A stretch of DNA of 64,000 bases, taken from positions 744,001 to 808,000 of the forward strand of contig JACDTU010000006.1 in assembly GCA_022376465.1 (NCBI GenBank). The letters run 5' to 3'. How positions within the stretch are numbered: position 1 is the stretch's first letter; every line of letters starts with the position of its first letter. The notes below the pieces were generated by a model, which was not told the DNA's origin, did no database searches, and worked only from the letters and a program-made list of their open reading frames with translations. Of the stretch, positions 42,568 to 51,174 are shown piece after piece. The stretch comes from Cubamyces lactineus. Its lineage: Eukaryota; Basidiomycota; Agaricomycetes; Polyporales; Polyporaceae. The translations under genes were made by a program, and so were the position numbers.

Positions 42568-43578
42568 ATGAAGGCCTTCACTGCACTCGTCTCCATCTGT
42601 GCCGTTGCCGCGGGCACTTACGCTCTCCTCACTCGTGAGCATCACCCCTTCCACCTTCCGCCTCCATGATGCTCACTCGCTTCCGTCCGCAGCCCGCGAT
42701 GACACCTCTGTCTGTGCGGGGGCGCAGGTTGTCCACACCTCTGCGATCGACATCGGCAGTGGCAAGGCCATCCAGCTCACCACCTTCTCTTGCGACGGTC
42801 CTGCTGTTCACGCCAACGACGGTTAGCGTTGCTCCATGCCCGCATACTTCGCTGCCACTTACATGCAATTCAGATCCGAGCCCAACCTCTGTTGCTCCCT
42901 CTGTCCCATTCCCTACCGTCAATGTCTGCGGTGAACTCTGTGAGTACTCCGTACCGCAACTCCCCCGGATGCACTGACACCCAGGAATGGCCGGCTAGGC
43001 TCTGATGTGTGCGGCGACAGCGGCAGCCTTCCGCCCGTTACGGAGGACTGTGCGACGATCGTGGACGCCGTCACCATTTTGAACGGCTCCGTTGGTACGT
43101 CCAGCACCCACACCCACAGCCCCGCGGAGGCCCCCCTCTGGAATAACACCTACTTGTCTGCTTCCTAGCGCCGACGTTCGAGGTAGACTCGGGCCATGTG
43201 CAGACGCTCTCGTTCGGGACGTGCCGCTTCTTCTTCGAGAACTTCTCGCCCTTCCCCATGTCCAACTGCTGGCTCTCCTTCGTAAGTCCGCCTTCCGCCT
43301 CCCTGCGTGTTCCAAACCCTTCCTCTGCGGGGGAGACTGCTGTGATGCTTGATGCTCCGTCGGACCCGCACCTGTATTGATGGGTAATTGCTCACGCTGG
43401 ACGACAGGTGCAAATCGCTAGCGCTGCCGCGAGTGCGTGTCTCCCGCCCGTGCAGCCTGTCAACTCGGAGGGCTTGTGCGTTGCCAGCGACGGCACCTGG
43501 CGCATCGGGTAAGTCATCCGTTGTTCCTCACAGCGAGCAGTACGCTGATCCGCTTTCTACAGTGTCGCTCACTCCTAA
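42568..43578 (+). CDS. Secreted ten-cysteine protein 1 (unrecognised family)
   Basis: Exons 42568-42634, 42693-42821, 42874-42939, 42999-43094, 43169-43281, 43408-43508 and 43563-43578 (195 aa). Signal peptide about residues 1-19 (MKAFTALVSICAVAAGTYA). The mature part has ten cysteines, all conserved in the paralogue at 46044, so up to five disulfides. Conserved blocks are TVNVCGELC, LPPVTEDCATIVDAVTILNG, VQTLSFGTCRFFFEN, CWLSF, SACLPPVQPVNSEGLC and the terminal VAHS. I cannot assign a known domain or function. An extracellular role is inferred from the signal peptide and cysteines. The last exon is only 16 nt and encodes the final residues, the same as in the paralogue. A TATA-like box lies about 100 bp upstream. 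Confidence 0.85.
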
Positions 43579-46043
43579 GAGTCTGGCTAGAGTGATTCGA
43601 GGCTATTGGTCTAAGTGGTTTCTCGGGCCGTGTTGAATCCTAAGACGGTCGTGTTGGGAGTATTGGTCGATTTTCTATGTGAGGCCCCAAGAACTATACC
43701 AATGTATGCACTTGCTAGTATCACGTATCTTCTACAACCCATTGTCCTCCTAGCTAAATGTGATGGTCCTTGAGCGTCATCATGACTATCCAGCAGAGAT
43801 TTACCTCTCCGCAGAGTGTCCCTGAAATCGGGAAGGCTGAAGAGGTTATAGGGCAGTTCACGCTCGCTGTTCGAGTGGAGCATCAGTAAACAAGGTTCGC
43901 TCTGCCTGTGTGGGGTCCGAGAATGCAGTGGGCGTTGAATACAAGTTGCCTGACCGCCCCAATAAGTCTGTGCCAACGTCCAGGTCCAGATCGTCGACAA
44001 GCGCCGATGAGTAGTCTCGACACTGTGGCGTGCGATCCAGAGGACTCGGATGCATCTTGACTCTGCAATTCGACGGAGCTACACAACCTCTCATGGCGCA
44101 TTTGCAGACGATGCCCTACAGGCTACATCACGAACAACTGCATACCTCATTCACAGGTCGAAAGTGATCAGCACTCTTAGTATGTCCGGGGCCCGTACGT
44201 CCGAGCTCTCGATCTACCAATCCATCGCTCTATCGCCCCTCTAATCAGGCTGGGACTCCTCTCCCATACACACGACAGACAAAGGCTGGATCCCGTTGGG
44301 AGGACATACGACGGGATTCTGTACGAAAGGTGTCATTTCCCGCGATGCCCAGCCATATTCCGGGCCTCTTCCCTTGTCAAGGGAGCGCTGCTGAACTATC
44401 CTTACAGCCTATGCACTCCCGCATCTGGGTCGTAGGAAGAAGAACCTGAGGCATCCTCCGTGTTGAAGCCCTAGTGAAGTCAATCGAAGAAGACGCCCCA
44501 CGGTCAAGTTAATTGGTCCGCCGCAGGCACAGCGCACTTCATCACAGAACTGGAGCTGATTGCATAAATGTGCCTATACGCCGTCTGGAGATGGCCTGCT
44601 TCTCATGCATGATGCGTGATGTACGCCAGTCCGCCTGAGGCGCTTCCCTATTTCAAGGACGCCTCGGAGAACGTCTGCACACCCATCATATGTCTCTGTC
44701 AACGCTACTAAACGCTGCGGACCTGTGCCGCCTCGGCGATAGCCATCTCTGAACTCCGCATGCCTTCTCTCCGTGCAGAAGGCCGGTGATATCGTCCATC
44801 GTCCGCCCGTGTACAAGCCGCAGGAACACCCTCTCGACATCTCTAAAGAGGCCTATCCTTGGCGTGATGCTCTGACACGGCCTAGCTCGCTGTGTGCGCA
44901 TGGTGGTGAGAACTTCTTGTGCTATATTGTTGTCGGTTTGTTAGTGGCTCAGAGGCGGACCTATTGCCTTGTTCTTCGGACAACGTAAAGTAGGTAAGCA
45001 CTTCCAATCCTATTGCCGACGCAGGACTCGTGGTGGACTAGACTGATAGGATCCCACAACACTTCTCCAGTTCAACCATCTCGGAGCCCGGCCGGTCGTC
45101 CACGATCTCATCTCCGTCTATGCTAGATCTTCGCGGCCGCACTGCTCCGTCTATGGGGAAAATGCGGGGCGAATACCCTCTCTACCCACACCCTAGCTCT
45201 CTCATACCTACGCGCTCCCGGCGCGTGCTTGATGAATAACAAAGTCTAGACGTCCATTTCTGTATCTCCGTACCTTTTCTGGGAACACGCCTCCTCTCCA
45301 CGTACATGGCACAGGCTGGCCACATCTGGACATTGGGATCCCCGGGCTGGTGTGTCATTGGCTGCCCTGAGGCTAACCCCGGCCATCCATTCAACTTATC
45401 CATTGGCGATTCCCGGATGGCCTGCGCCTAGCTCGTGTCGGTACATGGCCTAGCTGTCTCCCCGTCGTGCCCTGCCGAATCTGCACCCATTCTCTCATCG
45501 TTCTGCCATTCATCCGTCTCCCTCCAGAACTTCGCTCGCGCCATCTGGGACCTGACCGCGAGGCAAATCCCACCGCTCGGGTGCCTGCACGGGTGCTCTT
45601 TGCCCTCATCGTGCATCCGAGCGCAGTGCCTCGCGCGTTCGAAACGGACGACCCAAGACGTGATACATGCAAAACCCGCCGTACGTCCTTGTTCTCGCTC
45701 TCGGCCCCTCCTCGCGCACCTTCATCTGCGCTCACGCCGGGCGATCTAGGCGCGGGATCAGTCAATCCTCGCTCATCTGTCTAGCATAGGAGAATATCTG
45801 TCATGGCCCGCTGCCGCGTCCAATCTGCGCGTCGTCCATCGCGCCCGTGTGCGCATTCAATCGACCAGAACGTGTTTCCATCTGTGTTCGTGCTCATGTT
45901 CGCCAAGTACGAACACTGCAAGAGATATTCTACTAGGCACGCTGTATAAAACCCCCACGGCGGTCTGTTTGGCATGTCCTCAGGGCACCACCGACGACAA
46001 GTTACCTCGCAGTAGTACCCAAGGCACCACAGCCAGACTCAGC
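43579..46043. other. Intergenic region between the two secreted-protein genes
   Basis: 2.46 kb without a supported gene; open frames are short and lack domain character. I looked for a third decayed copy of the cysteine family (blocks like FGTCRFFFEN or NSEGLC) and saw none. TATAAAA at 45945-45951 lies 99 bp before the start of secreted protein 2. Confidence 0.55.
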
Positions 46044-47245
46044 ATGAAGTCCTCCTTCGCCCTCATCCTCACCCTTACGGCCGCACAGAGCGTCTCGGCG
46101 CTCCATGCCCCGCACGTTCGCAGTACGTCCCATCCACCTCGCCTATCTCATACGCATCTGCCGACGTCCGAGTCCACGCTGAACGACTAACGCGACGCAC
46201 CCACAGTCCGGCGACAGGACAGCAACAGCACGGACGACAATGCAGTCTGTGACGGCGCGACCATCGTCTCCACCTCCACGTTCGCAGCGGACGCTGGCAC
46301 GGTCGAGATCACCAAGTTCTCCTGCGGCGCCGCGAGCACGGCGATGGTCCAAGCCGACGGCCTCGGCGGGATCCTCGGCGGGCTCCTTGGGGGGCTCCTC
46401 TGGTGGCTCCTCCCGCACCCGCATCCGCCACAACCCAAGCCCAAGCCGACGACGGTCACGAAGGTCTCGACGGCGACTGCGACGAAGACCGCGACGAAGA
46501 CGGTGACATCGGTGTCGACAGCGACGACGACCGATACGGTGACAAGCGCGACGACCGTCATCCAAAGCACGACCGACACCGCGACGGTCACGGTGACTGC
46601 CGCGCCGACCTCGACTGCGGTCAACGTCTGCAACGAGATCTGTGAGTTCGCGTTCGTCTCGAACATCTATCTCTCTGGACGCGAACGAACTCTCATGAAC
46701 GGGCCAACTATTTTCTTCTAGGCACGATGGTATGCGGACAGTCCGGCCGCCTCCCACCTGAGACGGACGACTGTGCGGCGCTCGTCAACTCCATCACCAT
46801 CCTCAACGGCCAAATCCGTACGTCCGACCTTCCTCTTCCTCCCGCATCTCTCCTGTAACCATCTCTAACCACAAAACTGTTCGCGATGCACAGCGCCGAC
46901 GTTCGACGTCGAGCCCAACCACGTCCAAACGATCTCCTTCGGCACCTGCCGTTTCTTCTTCGAGAACATCGGCCCCATGACGCTCGAGTACTGCTGGCTC
47001 TCGCTCGTACGCCCTCTCCCCTCCCCTGCGTCACTTCACCAAATGAACTGATGTTGGCTGTTACAGACGCAAACCGCATCAGCCGCCGAGAGCGCGTGCC
47101 TCCCGCCGGAGCAGCCCGTCATGTCCGAGGGCCTCTGCATCCCAAGCGACCCGCTCTGGGAAGTCGGGTACGCCTCTCTCTTCTCCTCCACCTCTCGCCG
47201 ACGTCTAAAAGCAGACGTACCTTTCTTAGTGTCGCCCATTCGTAA
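46044..47245 (+). CDS. Secreted ten-cysteine protein 2 with Gly/Leu segment and Thr stalk
   Basis: Exons 46044-46122, 46207-46641, 46722-46817, 46894-47006, 47067-47167 and 47230-47245 (279 aa). Paralogue of the gene at 42568. Signal peptide about 1-19 (MKSSFALILTLTAAQSVSA), then a Kex2-like RR (IRRQD). The ten cysteines and the blocks LPPETDDCAALVNSITILNG, VQTISFGTCRFFFEN, YCWLSL, SEGLC and VAHS match. Between cysteines 2 and 3, where paralogue 1 has a short linker and an intron, this copy has a hydrophobic GGILGGLLGGLLWWLL, an HPHPPQPKPKP hinge and about 60 Thr/Ser/Ala/Val-rich residues (mucin-like). The function is unknown. The hydrophobic part could insert in membranes or self-associate, and the stalk is probably O-mannosylated; both are inferences. 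Confidence 0.85.
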
Positions 47246-47806
47246 GCAGCACGACTTTCGCACGGCATGGCGGCAGATTCGGAGAGGGCAACGGGGAAAA
47301 ACGGATGATTATGGTATTCGGAGTGTGGGCATTATGCAACGTTTCAACTGGGTTCTGGGAACGAACTGGGGACTTTGGCGTCGATCCCGTGTTCTGGATT
47401 CATAGAATCGGTCAACAATGCTCTTGGTTTTATATTCTCCACGGAAACAGTGCTGTCGGCAATATAACGTTTGCACCTTGGCTCACAAGAGTGCTCGATA
47501 TCATCAGCGAAGTTAGTGAAAACTGTCAGTGGAACAACATATAATATCGCCTCGACCGATTCGCTGGAGTGCCTCCTTGACTCGCTCTCTTACGCTGGCT
47601 ATTATTCACTGGCAACACACCTATGCTTACCTCGCAAACCTGTAATGACTTGCGGAAATGTCCCTAGCGGCAGCACATTACGATCCAATTACACTTTTAC
47701 AACGAAGGAAAGCACAAAATTCGCAGCAGCAACACATGCAACTACCCCTGGCCGCCCACAGCTCCTCTCCACATCCACGAGGAGTGCCCCATGCAAGCCC
47801 GCACGT
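47246..47806. other. Intergenic, secreted protein 2 to Mago nashi (convergent)
   Basis: 561 bp between two convergent genes, so it should hold only 3' UTRs. It is AT-richer than the genes. Open frames here have no domain. Nothing else seen. Confidence 0.6.
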
Positions 47807-48739
47807 TTAGATAGGCTTAATCTTGAAGTGCAGCGAGATCAACGAGAAAATCAAGCACTATACAACGATACATCCCGACATACGCGTCAGCTTCAGTCTT
47901 CAACCGCATGGGTGTAACGTGGGTAGCGAACGCACCTTCAAATCTTGCACGAGATAGTAGAACACACGCAGACCTTCGGGGTCCTCGCTGTCCTGGATGT
48001 CGACCAGCGAACCGATCTTCGCAGTCTATCAAAGAAAAGCATGCACATCCCTCAGCAAGCACGTTCCACGAGACCTACTAAGAAATGACTCCAGGATAAA
48101 AACGCACCTCGAACGCGATGTGGTCGTTTCCGATACGGATCTCGAGCTCCTGCTTGCCGACGATGTTCTTCTTGGGCCAGTTCGTGTCGTCCTCCCTGTC
48201 CGGCGCACATTCAGTCTCGCAAGCACTCAAACTGCTCTCAGCAGCGACGACTCACTTCGTGATCTCACTCGACTCGATGATGCGCTTGAGCTCCTTCACG
48301 ACGAGCGGCCCGACCCACACTAGCAAACACCACGGCTCGCGTCAGCACACACACATTGCCCATCCTTCACCCAACACCCCACAGCGCATGTCCCAATGCA
48401 TCCTGGGGCGCATCACAAAGACAGAACGAAGTGCTCACTCTCTTTGCGGATCAAACTGTCGTTCCTGTAGTTGGAGTTGTTCGCATACCGCAGCCGTCCG
48501 TGCGAGTACTCAAACTCCAAGAACTCGTGGCCGTGCTTTCCAGAGTGTCCTGTACTATCCGCCAGTCAGCACGCCATGTTGACTATAACCTACAAGGGGG
48601 GAGCGAGGGGGAGACAGGGTACTCACTAGTATCTGAACGGGGGGCGTGAGCAAGAACGTCGCGAAAAACGGTTCCTGCTACACGCCTAGGCGCTTTCTTC
48701 GTACCTCAGGTAGAACGGGTCGTTTTCGTACGAGGTCAT
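47807..48739 (-). CDS. Mago nashi, exon-junction complex core
   Basis: Exons complement 48739-48705, 48632-48627, 48554-48439, 48319-48256, 48195-48108, 48025-47936 and 47857-47807 (149 aa). With Y14 it locks eIF4A3 on spliced mRNA in the exon junction complex. Near full identity to the family is obvious: [76 protein letters not shown] and the end SLHFKIKPI. Exon 2 is a 6-nt microexon (ATACTA) between a CAG acceptor and a GTGAGT donor; it supplies the invariant Tyr pair of LRYY. Skipping it would keep the frame but delete two conserved residues. Confidence 0.96.
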
Positions 48740-49038
48740 GGCGAGAGGAAACACAAAGTGGAAGTGAGAAGAGAGCAGAGAGAGATAGTGGTGGTGGACA
48801 GAGACAGAGTTCGTCAGGCGCGTACGACGCGCCAGAACGTGCCAGGACTCGAACAACGGCGTCTATTTTGCAGAAGCTCTCGCGTGGCTCTCGTCCTCGA
48901 CATGTACACATTCTGTGCATACTTTGGAGAAAATGCGGATGAAAGCAATGGCCACAGATGGACTCAGAGGTAGCATGTTGTATCGGGAGACATTAATAGA
49001 GGATGTACTGTCTAGCAAGGCCGTATAACCACCCAATT
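48740..49038. other. Upstream region of Mago nashi
   Basis: 299 bp between Mago nashi and the stop of the uS10m gene, both on the minus strand. It is purine-rich directly upstream of the Mago start. No gene. Confidence 0.5.
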
Positions 49039-49814
49039 CTATGCGCTCTTCTGCAGCCCGCCCTCCTTCGCCGCACCTGCTGCCGCCGCCATCTCCTCCT
49101 TGACGATCTGCTCACCGAGCGCCTTCACTTTCTGCGCCCTCAACGCCTGCTCGTCCATACGCATCTTCCCCAACACCGCCTCCACCGTCTTGCTGCCCAC
49201 CCCGACCGGCGCCCTCGTCCACTTCACCGCCCGCATACCCACCCCCGCCGCGATGTGCTTCTCCAGATACGCGACGAGCATATCCACCACCTCCGGGTTC
49301 GCGTCCCACGCCTTGATCACGCGCTTGTGCGTCCTCCGCTCAAAGTTCTCCTGCGACTTCTTGTGCACGAACGGCCCGCGCAAGACGGTCCAGAGCCGGC
49401 GCTGCGTTGGGAGGTGGACGGGCTTCGAGACTGGCACGCCGAGCGCGGCCGCAGCGTGCCCCGCAAAGTGCACGAAGAAGTCGAGCAGCTTGGGGTGGTA
49501 CGAGCGGAAGTGCAGCGTCGCGGCGGGGATTCCGTGCGTTTTGGGGTGATAGTATGGCGGGCGGATGGCGCGTCCATGCACGACTTGGGCAGCGTATTCG
49601 GCCTCAGTTGCGGGAACACGGGGCGGCTGAGGTGCTAATAGGCCGCCTGCGGAGGATGCGCCCGCGACAGGGGGTCTGTGGAAAGAGAGGCCATATTCAT
49701 GAGGCAAAGGCAAAGTGCAAGCAAGGTGGAGGGGACGTACACGGCTGTTGTGCTGTTAAAGCGCAAGCATCGTTGCACTGCAGACACTGCACTCCGACAC
49801 GACCTAGAGAACAT
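49039..49814 (-). CDS. Mitochondrial small-subunit ribosomal protein uS10m
   Basis: Exons complement 49814-49741 and 49675-49039 (236 aa). Component of the mitoribosome head. Exon 1 encodes a typical import presequence, MFSRSCRSAVSAVQRCLRFN (Arg/Ser-rich, no acids). The core matches uS10: ATLHFRSYHPKLLDFFVHFA, LPTQRRLWTVLRGPFVHKKS, QENFERRTHKRVIKAWDA and a helical, Ala/Lys-rich C-terminal extension ending KEGGLQKSA. Homologue of yeast Rsm10. Intron 1 (65 bp) separates the presequence from the mature protein. Confidence 0.93.
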
Positions 49815-51174
49815 GGCAAGACGAGCAAGGGCGGCCAAGCAAAGGACGGAGTGGCCGGAGAGCAGGAGGAGGATGTCGGATGTCTGGTACGGAGTGACGG
49901 TCCTCTCTCTCTCGACCGGCGCTAGTCCAACGCAAAGTGCGCCTCCCAATATGGTAATTCAGTACTATCGCCAGCGTCTGTGGCTCTTGCAGACCTCGCA
50001 CGGACTGTCAAGCTGACCACTGCTCTCGACAGCAAGACGTCCCAGATTTCTTATCAGGTGCTTAGTGAGTTCACGGGAGAAAGCTTATGTGCTTGGCAGG
50101 TCTCTCAAAACAGCTATCGCTTTAACCAGCTCAGATGTCTCCACAGAGAAGCTGCGTCCGCACGTCAGTCTAGCACAGTCGTATGATGCTAGGCTTTGAA
50201 CGCGGCCAATGGACAGTGCACGCCCGACGCCCCGTGTCATCCCGCGAGAGCAATGAGCAGAGCAGAACGTCTAGAATACAGGGAGACAAGGCTTCCGTGC
50301 CTGGCAATATGCTAAGCCAAGTGGAGGAACATGGACCGGACGGGCGCGGGCAAGTTCTAGCAGGCGAAGGCTGCGGAACACATGTGCTCTGTCGACCGGG
50401 GTGGTTACAGAACGTCGGGATTCGGACGTGTGTTCCGACGAGTCGAAGGAGCGGATGGACGGGTACGCAAGAGGCGTCGGCGGGAGCCAGCGGTGAGTGG
50501 AATATTGTGGAACACGTCACTTTGCACGCCAAGGACCTTCTCACTTTTTTTCTCGTTTGTTTTACATGTTTGCAGAGCAGTCTGGAGTGGCAAGCTGAGG
50601 AAGAGAGAGGACGAGTGTTCCTGGCGATCGAGACTAGACTAGCGCCCGATCACGACCTATGACCGCACAGAAATCGGGCGTCGATCTCGCTGAATCCGGT
50701 TGCGTTACTTGTGTACGCCAGTGTGAGCACCCTCTCAGCGCGTCTATCCTATCTGATAATGACCACCACCGCAGAGTGCTACTCAACATAGATATCACTT
50801 GGCAGCGGTGGATGACGGGGCGGAAGAGGAGCACGGAATGGACGGACGAGGGGAGGGAGCGAGGGTCGGAAGGGGAGATGATGGGAGATCTGGGCATATC
50901 TGATAAGCGGCTGTGACGGCATATCTGATAAGATTTCGCTGGAACCGACCTGCGACCTGCGACCTGCGCCCATGCCCTGCTCTACGCTAGCCCTCGCCCA
51001 GCTGCGTTTCCGAGTGCGCATACAGCCATGTCTGCACCCACACCAGCTCGACGTCCTCCGTCGGACGGGTATATAACATCCGCCCTCCATCACCGCCCTC
51101 TTTCCCCCGCCCCCTTCCTCACCCGCCCCTCTCGTATCCCCCTCCTCCCCCTCCCTCCGTGACGTCCCACCGTC
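49815..51174. promoter_or_regulatory. Divergent intergenic region upstream of the siderophore transporter
   Basis: 1.36 kb separates the uS10m start (minus) from the transporter start (plus). It contains three ATCTGATAA sites in its transporter-proximal half (separate entry) and a pyrimidine-rich 5' UTR-like tract at 51080-51170. No gene is supported; open frames at 50183-50662 and elsewhere lack domains. Confidence 0.6.
50751..50931 (+). promoter_or_regulatory. Three ATCTGATAA GATA-type iron-repressor sites
   Basis: Exact ATCTGATAA at 50751-50759, 50898-50906 and 50923-50931, all in one orientation, 424, 277 and 252 bp before the transporter ATG. The last two share the longer word CATATCTGATAAG/GCATATCTGATAAG and are 25 bp apart. 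ATCWGATAA is the established site of fungal GATA iron repressors (SreA, Sre1, Urbs1 family) upstream of siderophore genes. Iron-repressed expression here is inferred from site plus gene function. Confidence 0.8.

Noticed and set aside
42174..42638. ORF of 154 codons overlapping the start of secreted protein 1
   Set aside because: Out of frame with the spliced gene, no domain, and it spans the TATA-like box and start region.
49003..49638. 211-codon plus-strand ORF opposite uS10m
   Set aside because: Arg/Leu/His-rich antisense shadow of a conserved ribosomal protein gene.
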